Below are positions 34,509 to 45,070 of a DNA stretch of 64,000 bases, piece after piece (positions within the stretch are counted from its first letter, which is position 1; the number at the start of each line of letters is the position of its first letter). Made by a program: the position numbers and the translations under genes. The DNA is from Rhypophila decipiens (taxonomy: Eukaryota; Ascomycota; Sordariomycetes; Sordariales; Naviculisporaceae): positions 124,001 through 188,000 of the forward strand of contig MU858081.1 in assembly GCA_033297075.1 (NCBI GenBank). The letters are read 5' to 3'. The notes below the pieces were generated by a model that saw only the letters and a program-made list of their open reading frames with translations, did no database searches and was not told the origin of the DNA.

Positions 34509-34808
34509 CACTCAACACTCAACCCTTCGACATTCCATTCCACAACAACCTTCCACCCAAGGGAGCGTCACCCGGATCCTTTAGGAACCCTTAGTCTTTG
34601 CCCGGTGCTTGATGGTTGAGACATTACCACTCAGAGCACCGATTGAGCAGGACGACCCCCTTCACGTTGTTTTTTATCACACCCAGAGGCGTGAAATTCT
34701 TTGCCTGACTCGGGCGACTTGTACGCGGACATTTTAGGGTCTGCGTTCTTTCACTTACATTATCGACCTCATTGGCTTCAGCATCATCGGCCTTCATCAG
34801 CATTATTT

Positions 34809-34873
34809 ACATCAACCTCATCAACTGCGTCAACCTCAACTTCCTCAACTTCCTCAACTTCATCAACATCGGC
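34809..34873. repeat. CTTCCTCAA/TCATCAAC microsatellite
   Basis: Imperfect 6-9 bp units rich in TCAAC and TTCC. Non-coding as far as can be seen. Confidence 0.7.
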
Positions 34874-37682
34874 ATTTTCACATCAGCATTGTGTGCATCA
34901 TTTTGCATCGTCACAGTATACATCATCGGCATCCCCTCTACAACATGAATGGGAATGACTGCAGAGCTGGCTCAAGTCCCGGTGACAGAGCAGCCTGTGC
35001 ATGTCCCGAGTTCATATCAATCATGAACTTGGACGACTGGACTACAGCATTCGACCACGACATCGACGAGGTTCTCCTGAGAGCTCCAGGCGAGCACAAG
35101 CGGCCAGAGTCTGCGCCGCCCCGATTAGCGGCGATTGGGACACATCCGTTGCAACTCGTCGATTCCCGCCGATCTTTAGGTGCAGGTAGTGCCATCTAGC
35201 ACCACCTTTCATGGCGGAGCTCCGGATACCACGGCACGGGAATTTCCAACCGCTGCGAGGTCTGGAGCAGAAGGTTCGCCATGATCGGTTCCGACGACAT
35301 TGTAGCACTCAGAGGCTACGCTTTCGGGCAGCATGTGGATGACGGAGGTAAAGGCGGGCAAGCATCAACTGTTTGGTATCTTGCCCCCCCTGTACAGCAT
35401 TACCACCTGACACGGCTGCCTGGTACATACGACTATCTACATACCCTCGAATGTGCGAGGACGGTCTTTTTTGGCATCTTATATATATATGGTCTGGATT
35501 TTGTCCCCTTTCTATATATGGCTGGCTGTTTATCCTTTTCACGAAGAAAGGAGCGATATGGTCAAGCAACATACAACCCCGGATTTCAGTCATGCGGGAA
35601 TGTTCTTTTTGTGTTTTTGGAATGTGGGGATCCGAGTCATGGAGACTCTGGACTGGCCTCATTTCGGCATGGGGTGGGAGTGAGAGTGAGAGTGGGAGTG
35701 TACATCAGACACCCTGACTCTGAGAACGATTGACTTTGGTACTGCTAGGAGGGGACATATCGAGAGGAAAGAGTAACCATTCATACCCTCACCCGCCTAG
35801 ACCATTCCAGAGTTGCCAGACGTTCTGCACTCTGTGGTCTGGGTGGGAAGCATGGGGGTCTTTGGTCAGGACTCATCAGCCGATAAGTTGGGTCTTGAAG
35901 GGAAGAAGCTTTTTAGTATTGGAAGGACGGGACTTGGTGACTGGGATATCTCATTTGCTCTCGGTACGAGTCTGGGACGTTCGCGCTCGGAGCCTTTATG
36001 TCCACGTCCCGGACATTAGAAAGTCGAGGGTTTTGAGCTTGAACGTCTGGACTACGACTGAGATTGAGGGGGTGTCGACCGTGTCGTTCATCGTTTGCAT
36101 GGCATTGTCACTGTTGCGCTCATTTTTCACCGCATCGTCGATATTTCAATTTTGGGCATCTCGACTTGGGCATTTCTTTTGTTTCACACACTTTGGTCTT
36201 TTGGCATTGTGGAAGCTTTGGTTTCATGGATGAGCTTCCCGACACGACAGGATGGAGATGTCATGGACAGCGTTCTTGCCGACGTGGAAGGCTCCGTGAG
36301 CATCTTTCGAGCTGTGGCTAGCCGGGACGGTGGTGTTGACCTTTTCTTCCCGGTCTCTGATATGTGGTAGGCGTGATGCAAGAAACGATTGCCGTTTTCG
36401 GTTCACCACCTGTCTTTCAGAGATTCAGTGCAGAGGATGAGTGTTGTCATATCCACTTTGGCCCGAGGTTCCTAGTCACAGTTTGGGATATCGACTTACT
36501 GTGTCTTGCCGGGATTTTAGGGCATTGGTGGGTCTTCAGGATCGATGTCCGTCCCAGAAATACAGCAGCATGTATGGAAGGCAGGTAGCCAGACTCGGAG
36601 TTGGATAAGGGGACCGTGTCGGGAGAGCGAGGAACGTCTGGAGTGTCGGTGAAAAGGCTTACCTCCCTGTCATGTTCACCTCGACCGGTGTGAGTTCCGT
36701 ACCCTGGCTGGCTCCCCTCATCTGCTTGTTGGCGCACTCGACTTCAGAGGTTGAGTCGTCAGTCGGGCATATGTGGAATCTGAGTGCAGTCAGAGGGAAC
36801 CCGGTTTTCTGAATCGAGTTCTGGTGGTTGACCTGGCTGGTATCGGGTAGGGAGAGAGAGGCCCGGGCAAGGGAAGGCTGGGGGTGAGTGAAATGGCTCA
36901 CCTCGACTTTTCGAATCCTTCGTCTAGCCCTCAAACTCCTCTGTATTAGCCTAAATAACCAGCCTCGGAGCACCATTGTTTTGGCGGAAGCGAGTGGATT
37001 TGATTACCGTTCTGTGTTTGTGGGGAAAGCTGGAGAAGGAAAAAGGAAAGAAAATGAAGCAGAAAAAGATTAAAAGGGGAAAAAACATGTAACAGAAGGT
37101 GCAGTGGTCACTACTGTCAAGGGAAGTGGAACATGGTTTTTGGTTGGGTCTTGTAAGCGTGTTTGTGTACAATAGAAATGTGTCAACAAAAGGATGTCAG
37201 CAGGAGAAACAGGAATCACGATAACATGTAATTGGGTCACGATTTGCCTTTTGGGGGTCTACATAGGTCTGTTCGATAGTCATTTTACTAGTATATAAGT
37301 ACGCGCTGCACATAGCAATAAAAGTTTTGTTTTTGTATTTAACTCACTGTCCCTTTTCCTTCGACTCAAATGTCCATCTTATATTCAGTTTCAGTCCTCT
37401 CCCGTCGGCTTGTCCAGCTCAAGACGATCTATTTCAACCAAGTAGCCCGAGTCAACCAAGTCCTGGACCCTCTTGTTCTCTGGCAAGTGGTATTGCACCC
37501 CCTGACCTGGCTGCTCGAACCAAGGCGCGATAGGTCCTGCTTCGACGTCGAATGCGATGGCTACACTGTAGAGGTGGTAGTTATACGGGACTCTTTATTT
37601 TCTTGAATATCAGCGTTATTTCTTTTATTCATTCCGCAGGCGTCGCTTAAATACAAAAGCAAGTCATGGGCAAAACATGAAC

Positions 37683-38279
37683 CTACTGGGGATTATCCTG
37701 CGGCGTGTCCAAATTATTAGGAGGCAAAGCCCGCTCAATATACGGCGTCGCAGCCGGAGACACAAACCTCCCCGTCGGATCGCCAAATCTATCAACCAAT
37801 GTCCCCACCTCGAGGGAATATTTCCCTGTGATAGGATTCCCTGCAATGTCGAGGGCGAATCCATCATGTTCGGGAAAGAACCAGCGTCCCGGCTTTGTGG
37901 CGTTGGAATTCCAGTATTTATTTAGGAATTCGGCGGGACAGAGATGTGACGGGCCGAAGCGGTGGTAGAAACTGACTGTTGATACTAGAGGGATTATGGA
38001 TGGTAGTTTTACGGGGCCGAGACGGGAGTCGCCGCATAGGTAGGAATCCAGGAGGGTAGCGTTGAACTTGACTGGGGGGACGCAGTATGATTTTGTGTCG
38101 TTGTAGTTGTGCGGGATTTGGCAGGATGGGATTGGGGCCGGGGGGTCATGATCGTTTGGACTGCTGCTGCTGCTGCTGGGGTGGGTTCTCTTTTCTGATG
38201 CTTGGATTTTGGGGTTGGAGGTTGGCAGGGCGAGAGTCGTCCAGGAGAGTAAGAGAGGGATGAGATGCTGGGCTTTCAT
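37683..38279 (-). CDS. Secreted TNT-domain NAD glycohydrolase
   Basis: Single exon of 198 aa from the ATG at 38279, chosen because it opens a signal peptide (MKAQHLIPLLLSWTTLALPT). A longer in-frame start at 38429 would bury that signal. After a Ser-rich linker, cysteines 53, 66, 82 and 114 surround the domain. Residues about 98-190 match the TNT (tuberculosis necrotizing toxin-like) fold: YHRFGP, WFFPEHDGF, LVDRFGDPTGRFVSP and PYIERALPP in the expected order. Fungal homologues are secreted or conidial-surface NADases that cleave NAD+ to nicotinamide and ADP-ribose. The cytosolic antitoxin known from mycobacteria is not expected or seen. The substrate is inferred from family; the domain appears intact. 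Confidence 0.85.
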   Translation of the reverse strand: MKAQHLIPLLLSWTTLALPTSNPKIQASEKRTHPSSSSSSPNDHDPPAPIPSCQIPHNYNDTKSYCVPPVKFNATLLDSYLCGDSRLGPVKLPSIIPLVSTVSFYHRFGPSHLCPAEFLNKYWNSNATKPGRWFFPEHDGFALDIAGNPITGKYSLEVGTLVDRFGDPTGRFVSPAATPYIERALPPNNLDTPQDNPQ

Positions 38280-39148
38280 GTTGATTTCCCGCTTGCTTGC
38301 TTGCTCGCTGGCGGTTGGTTTGACGACGATCAAGACAGGAGGGACTAGGAATGAAAGAAAGAGGGGCTTCCGTTCCATGTCTCGCTTCAAGTTGGACCGC
38401 ACTGTTTGAGGGGAAGATATCCCCATCATGCAGGGCCAGGGCCTATATATGGCCGGTTACACGACGGCATCGTGAGTCCATGTCGGCGTGTAACTAGGCA
38501 CCTTCACCTCCGATGACTTCTCCCCGACCAGATGATCTAAGCAGACATGAAAATTCAGCGCCTCATGACACCGATGCCTGGGCCAGCCTAGCCGGTGACT
38601 CATGGCGCGGTGAGGTGGGCCATTGTGCCTGGATTTTGAGAATAAAACTCTTTGGTGGCTGAACTTTCGAGTGCAATATCACTGCTTGATCTCCCGAAGC
38701 ATTCTTCGCCGAGTGAACTCAAGCGGAGAGTCAAGAAATTGACACCTTGTGCTCTCACGAACGGCGCGACGCGATGACAATCAACGGAGCTCTGCTGTGT
38801 GACGAATGGAACTTCCAGAGAGACCAAAGCTGTGGCGCTTTTATACTTATGGTGGTGGAGTAGATGCCTACTAAATGACAAATATCTTACATTCTCGGCG
38901 AGCCTACGTAGAGTTCAAGTTGTTTTGTTGACAACGGCATGTGGTAAAGTAACTGATACGGGTGTATACCAGCACAGAAAGAAGCAGTAGAGGATCTACA
39001 CGCCTCTGGAGTCAATGGATCTGACTAGAAATAAAAATCATTAAATACATACATACCATAAGAGCTGGAAACAAAACATACTTGCTCTAGTATACAGACG
39101 AAAAGAGCAAACCATCACCTCTTCAACGGTTCGGCCCAGACAGGCCCC
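38280..39148. other. Intergenic
   Basis: Promoter of the NADase gene and 3' flank of the phospholipase D gene. No exon recognised. Confidence 0.4.
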
Positions 39149-41869
39149 TCACGTGTATACGCTCTCTGTCCAGGCGTTGACCTGCAGGCCCTTCTCGGCC
39201 ATCTCGGCATCCTTCAAAAAGTCCAGGGGGAACCACACCAGGTGCCCCTTGATCTGGTCGAGTTTCTTCTTGCAATCCTCGGCGGGCATCATTCTGTCAA
39301 AGATATGGCCAGCCTTGACCCCCTTGGGTGGCAGGTAAAAGTCAAAGTCGTCAAATGTTTTGACTAGAAATCACTCAGTTAGTCTCACGGGCTTCGGAAA
39401 AGCTGGGCCAGGAATTTCTTACCGTGATCATCGGGGTCAGCGTGGAACAGGTGTCTGAAGATCTTTGTGTTCGTGGTAGCCCGGCTAGTCCACATATCCC
39501 AGAGCTCGTCGCTCATGGGATCCTCGACAAAGTTCCAGCTGTCGTCCTTGTCCGCTACATCATTCGGCGAGTCATCTCCTGGCGGCTGGGCATTGGGATC
39601 GCCGGTCGCGTCCAGCTCCTGTGGCGGCAACAGGCCCAGATGCTCACGCCACAAATAACGGCGTAATGTCGCAGCGTGCCAGCCTGCTTCGTATGGCTGG
39701 CCGTCCATGGTCGTCTGGAAGGTCTTGGTATCCTCCATGACGATGCTGAGCTCACTGTCATGGCTCCCGAGTTGGCTGCGATCGTTGAGGTTGCTCGACC
39801 CACAAACCACGATTCGGTCATCAACAATCAGGAGCTTGGCATGGATGTACAGTTCCTCTTGGATCCAGTTGTTGATTTCTTCCGCTTCGTCGCCATCAAA
39901 CTTCTCGCGGACTAAGGACCCCGTGCCGCCCATAGCGTGATGAGCTAATGTGAAAGCAGTATCTTCGCCTTTATTTCCGTCGTCTGGGGAGACAGCCTCG
40001 AATCGCCGCTTTTTGTCAAGAATTTCTTCGTCTTTAGTGCCATTCTCCATTGCGGCATTGCCATGGGGCAAACCATGAGGCACACCAGGCTTATGCGCCT
40101 TGCCCTTCCCATCCATGTTCTCGCCGTGCACACCATGGATCCCTTCGCCCATGATCTCCTCGGCTTCGGCCCGCTGGACATCTTGGTAACTCACTCCGGA
40201 TTCCTCCTCTTGTTTCTTCATTGCCGGTGTCTTGTTCAGGCGATCGTAGCTTCTGAGGTTGAAGAAGAAAATGTGCTGTTCAGGGTCGACTCCTTCCTTG
40301 CGCACCTGCTCGAAGATGCTGTGCTCGCCACGGCAGATGGACTTGTATTGGTAGTCCATGATGGCTCTGGTACCCAGCGCGCCGTCCTCTCGTAGATCAC
40401 CAGCGAAGCCCGGGACAGCCGGTATGATGATGATGACACGGAACTTTCGACCCTCCTTTGCAGCGCGGACCACAGCGTCCACAATAGCACGGCCAATGGT
40501 GTTGTGGATGGGACTCTGGTGTTCTCCCGTCGCCGTGATGAAGAATTGGTTCTCGATATAAACGTAGTGCTGTGCATTGCGGATGATCTCGCTGTAGGCA
40601 TTCTGGATTGAGTGTTCGGTCAGGATCCCACTGGACCAGTCTGCACTGGAGCGAACAACCTGAGCCCGCACAGTCCCCCGGTTGTCTAGATTCTTGGTCT
40701 CCATGGGTGTGAGTGGGTGCATCGTGTATCCTCCCACCGGATGTTTTGGCCGCTGGACGCCCACCAAATCCTCATCATCGTTTTGCCGGCCCCTTAGTTC
40801 GAGCCACTCAAACCTCTCGTCACGCTTGTACTTGTCTCTTTTGATAAAGTTCCAGCGGAGGACAAAATGTTCGGCAATGTCGTAAACACAGGGACCGATG
40901 ACGCCCATGGCCACGTCGTGCCAGGGCATGCGGCCGTAGTCGGCCTTGCTGAGCTCGTTTTGCTTCCAGTCCTGAACATTCTTGAAGTCCATAACACGAT
41001 TGTTGTTAAAGTCCTGGCCGGGCCAAATCTCGTTGCTCACACCTTCGGGATGGGCGTCGGCAAGGCCGTGCTGGTGGGCATCCCAACGGCCAAAGCAGAG
41101 GTCGAGGCCTCCGATAAAGGCCATTTCATAGTCGACGACAATGAGCTTTTCATGGTGAGCCCAGTAAAACGTCATATCAGCTGCGTTCTCCAAGACGTTA
41201 TGATCGGGATGGCGCATGATCTTGATGTTTCCATGTCCTGGGGAGCCCTCGGGACACAACCTCTGCAGCGCCTGCTTGGTGTGTTCTGAGTTGCAAGTCA
41301 GAGCAGCTTCGACTTCCCGGTATACGCAGATGTAGATCTTGACGCCTGCCTCCGCGCGTCGCTTGAGCACCTGATCCAGTCGCCATTCCTGGTGATAGTG
41401 CGGAGGACGACGCAGGAATAGCTCAGGAGAGAGCCACCAATCAGCGATGTAGATGGTCTCTTTGGCACCTTCAAGAGCTTCCGAGACAGCCTGATGAGAA
41501 GGTCAGTACGCTGCCCCAACAAGAGCAGATTTGTGGAGTTATACATACCCAAAAGTAGTCTCTCCCATCCACGTACCACTTCACCATGTTGCCTTCTCTC
41601 TCGGGGAAATACGACTTGAACCGGTGAGAGTCACATATCTTGGTGCGCTTCTCGTCACATGCCTTCTCATGTTCCTCATCGTGGCGATGTTCGGGGTTGA
41701 AGAGGTTGGCAAACTTGCCAATCTTGTGTTTTTGGTGAATCAGTCCGACCTTGGCATCGTGCAAGTGAGTGTGTTTCAGCTTCTCTTTGAGCTCGTGGAA
41801 GGGGTGCTTGAGCGATTCTGAGAAGCTGCTGTGGTGCTTGCTATCTGGCTGGGGAATTCCGGTTGCCAT
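39149..41869 (-). CDS. Phospholipase D
   Basis: Exons 41869-41549, 41490-39423 and 39363-39149 join to 867 aa. Introns are 58 and 59 nt. Two HxKxxxxD motifs define the split active site: HHEKLIVVD (His220, Lys222, Asp227) and HAKLLIVDD (His657, Lys659, Asp664), each followed by GG/GSSN. The flanking blocks YIADWWLSPELFLRRP, YIENQFFI and IIPAVPGFAGDL are typical of eukaryotic PLD1/Spo14-type enzymes. It hydrolyses phosphatidylcholine to phosphatidic acid and choline at membranes. The large N-terminal PX and PH domains of yeast Spo14 are absent; only a His/Lys-rich 100-residue N-terminus precedes the catalytic part. The Gly/His-rich insert near residues 555-590 is a likely disordered loop. Intron 2 and the terminal exon restore the conserved VNAWTESVYT end. 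Confidence 0.93.
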
Positions 41870-43134
41870 TGCGAATATGTTTGAGAGCTTATGTCTAAAT
41901 CATAGGGTAAAGTGAACGAACAAGTCGGGACACAGTGGAGATGATGTGTTTCCTAATTGATGCTGAAGACGATAAGGTTGAATTACCAATGTGAGCAAGG
42001 TAAAGATTACTGGCAGGCGGATAACACGAGTACTGGCTGATTGAATCGAGTCAAGGTCAGGATTGAACGGTTGCAGCTTCCCGGTGATCAAGGGACGAAG
42101 ATGAATGGACAGATGGAAAGGTGAACGGGAAAGCTGTGGCTTTTAGTAGTTCAAAGTAGCCGCATTACATGAACCAAAGATCTGCTGGGATCCAGAAGGC
42201 TGGGATATACAAATCCCCAACTTGCATGTTTCTAGAGCAATTCCATGAACTGACGAGAGACAAGACTCACGGAGAACCAAAGTATTCTTGGCTTGTTGGT
42301 ACGGATGTTTGAGCCTGCTTACGGGAGGAATCACGGAGGGAATGACGTCACATAGTCCGTCTGGGGTCTTTTTGTTCCCTAGCTCCCGTTAAAGCTATCC
42401 AGCCGAGCGCTGCTGTGAGCCTGTGACCATGCCGAACAGCCGCAGTCATGCGTTGGTCCACGGCGGAATCGCACACGCGGCCCCAGCATGAGCCGATTAT
42501 CCGAGAAAACTGCCCTCGTCACGGCTCTCATGGACGTCTCAAGTTGCACAGGAAGACGAGGCAAACAAATAAACTGGGAAGCGTCGACTTTGGGATGATG
42601 CAGGTGGAAGGAACCAAGATCGTTCGAAGCTGAGACGGACGTTCTTAGTGGGGCGCCTTGGCGCTCAGCGGCTCAAGAGAGTTTCCCCAGGTTGTCCCGG
42701 TCGGCGCTTCGTATTGCATACAGTACCCCTCGAGTACAGATACGGTTGTGGACTTCACCACAAACGTTCAAGATGATCTAATCTCCAAATATCGTCGTGT
42801 TTTTCTTGTTTTCAACATCCTGCTGTTATCGTCACTTCTAACATGTCAAATTTCTTGCCAAGTGATTGCCAATGGCTGCAAAGTGAGCTGAGGATTAGCA
42901 GCGAGCTGAGGTGGGGTTCGAAATGTTGAGCGGGGCAGGGACCAGTCACTGGTGGAATAGGGGTCTGAGGGGAACGAATGATGAGGGGCCAGGGCCCAGA
43001 CGACCTGGTCGTGGACTCGTTATCGTTTACTACTAACCTCCAACCTCCACTGACCGCTCTCTCCATTCCAAACGTCTATACTCAACTTTAGCCTCATCTC
43101 TCGAAAACGAATTCCCAAGTCCCCGAAATCCAAA
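41870..43134. other. Divergent upstream region of phospholipase D and GLTP genes
   Basis: 1.26 kb without a supported exon. It should contain both promoters; no specific site is identified. Confidence 0.4.
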
Positions 43135-43981
43135 ATGGCTTCCGCTGCTATCCAAGTCCCCGCCGGAGGTACCTACCTCGACACCTTCAAAAAGTCGTTT
43201 ACCGATGTGCCCGTCGACGCTGCCAAGGGCAACGCCATTGGCACTGAGGAGTTCCTCGATGCCGCCGAATCCCTAGTCACCATCTTTGGTATGTTACCAG
43301 CAGCCTCAGCGCACGTCCAGCCCGCGACTTCGATGGGCGGAGAAAATACTGACTGGTGATCGCACAGACGCCCTTGGCTCTGTTGCTTTTAGCCCCGTCA
43401 AGTCGGACATGTTGGGCAATGTCAAGGTTGGTGTCCCCCGGTTCTCTACCATGTCATTCCAACGCAGCTGACCATTATTGTTCCCCCCCAGAAAATCCGT
43501 GAACGCTTCCTTGCCGCCCCTGTCGACTCCCAAACTGTCCAAGACCTCGTCAGAAACGAACTCAAGGCCAAGTCGCACAAGGCCACAGAGGGATTGGTCT
43601 GGCTCGTCAGGTGAGAGAGAGCCACCCCTAAAGGTTGGAGGGAGGAGTAAACAAATTGGACAAGAGTTGGCTGACGCATCAATACACAGAGGGCTGGAGT
43701 TCACCTGCAAAGGTCTCGCGGCAAACGTCAGCAACTCCAGCGAGGAGCTCGCCGATTCTTTCCGCAGTGCCTACGCAGTCACCCTCAAGCCGCACCACGG
43801 CTTCCTGATCAAGCCCATCTTCAGTGCCGCCATGAGCGCCTGCCCCTATCGGAAGGACTTTTATGCCAAGTTGGGCCCCGAAGACCTCGTCAACGCCCAG
43901 CTGAAGGAGTACCTCGCCGCGCTGGAGAAGATTGTGGATATTCTCAAGGAGTTCTTGGCGAGCAAGGAGGCCAAGTGGTAA
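43135..43981 (+). CDS. het-c: HET-C2-like glycolipid transfer protein
   Basis: Four exons (43135-43288, 43368-43426, 43492-43610, 43690-43981) join to 207 aa, the size of Podospora HET-C2. Introns are 79, 65 and 79 nt. The sequence SFTDVPVDA, TEFL-type EEFLDAAES and SDMLGNVKKIRERFLAAP are hallmark HET-C2/GLTP stretches. The sugar-headgroup site is intact: Asp65, Asn69 and Lys72, Trp108 in EGLVWLVRGL, and His146/147 in LKPHHGFL. The protein moves glycosphingolipids between membranes in the cytosol. In Podospora, het-c alleles trigger heterokaryon incompatibility with NLR genes het-d and het-e. Whether this copy takes part in incompatibility cannot be told from one allele. The exon layout is fully in frame with consensus borders. 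Confidence 0.95.
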
Positions 43982-45070
43982 GCAGTATGGAATAGGGTCT
44001 AACGATACCAGGATCTCTGGGTTTAAAAAAAGGATGGCAGGCCTTCCATACACGCAAGAGGTTGTAGCTAATTCGAGGTCGAACAATCACAAATATTCAC
44101 ACTCGGGATGTCGCCTGAGCTGATGCTGGATTTACTTTCGCCGTGGCCCGCAGCTTTCGCCACAACCATGGTCGTCATGGTTGGAAAACACGCTTGTGGG
44201 TTGAGCTTGAATGGAACGAACTGGCTCAGATGCGCCCTCTTGTCCATGGTAGCAGGTACTCTCCACCACAGAGAGAAGAGGTCCGCTGATGCTTACGCTC
44301 TCATCGTCCGTACAAAGTTCCCAATCAGGCACGTGCATGGTTCTATTCACAGAATAGAGCGAATCTTATCTTCATGGCCGTCAGATATGAATGCCATACC
44401 CCACCTCCAGAATACAGGATTGTATCAGTCTGATATTCAGTCATTTTTCCTTGGTACCGTCCCATCACCCCGACTAATACAAACCGGCATCATCCTTCAG
44501 CGAATACCGGCAAGTCCCGAAGCGAGGTTATCGATGCTATACCCCGTACAGCTGCTCCGTGTTGAAACTCTGGCTCCAGAGCAGATCTGTTGGACACAAG
44601 TATTCGCCTGGTATTCGTTCCACTGATCTATCTACAGCATAGATCAGACACAGGGCGGTGAGGAATGCGAGCCATAACTACATCGAGCATCCCTTCTCCC
44701 CATTTTGGGGTTTTGCCCTCGTGGTCCAGAACGAGATTAAAAAGCCAACCGAGGGGCTCTTTTCACCTCATGTCTGTTGGACGGAACTTGGGCAATGCAA
44801 GCTCAGGCCAACGATAAGACAGATTTCGTCCTTTCGTTGTCCTCAAGCTCTCCCACTTATCTCCTGCCTTAATACCGCCTTCCTTCTTTTTGTTTTCCGC
44901 CATTTAACAAATCCTATATTTTAGCATCCTCCAGCACATGCACTTGCAACCTTCAAAATATCCTCTTGCATATTCCAATCTTCCCCGCGCCCCCCTTTTA
45001 ACAGCGACCAGGCCATACAGTCGCTCTGCAGCCTCCCTCTGCAGCCTCTCCCTCCACTCGCCTTCTCACC
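43982..45070. other. Intergenic, upstream of the first F-box-ankyrin gene
   Basis: 1.1 kb. The last 150 bp is C/T-rich, as expected for a fungal 5' UTR. No further gene is recognised. Confidence 0.45.

Larger units (their letters stand above)
33743..37682. other. Gene-poor 3.9-kb stretch with several simple repeats
   Basis: No gene could be assembled. It contains the 12-bp tandem repeat with inverted arms (34357-34508), a TCAACTTCC-type microsatellite (about 34809-34873), a GAGTG microsatellite (35671-35700) and AT runs near 35483. Weak coding candidates are an 84-codon frame from 34945 and a minus-strand 105-codon frame at 36976-36659 (MVLRGWLFRLIQRSLRARR). Neither has family support. Confidence 0.45.

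Noticed and set aside
34201..34518. Cys-Ser-Lys-Pro repeat protein on the minus strand
   Set aside because: The 12-bp array is open in several frames on both strands, so repeat peptides appear automatically; no gene structure supports translation.
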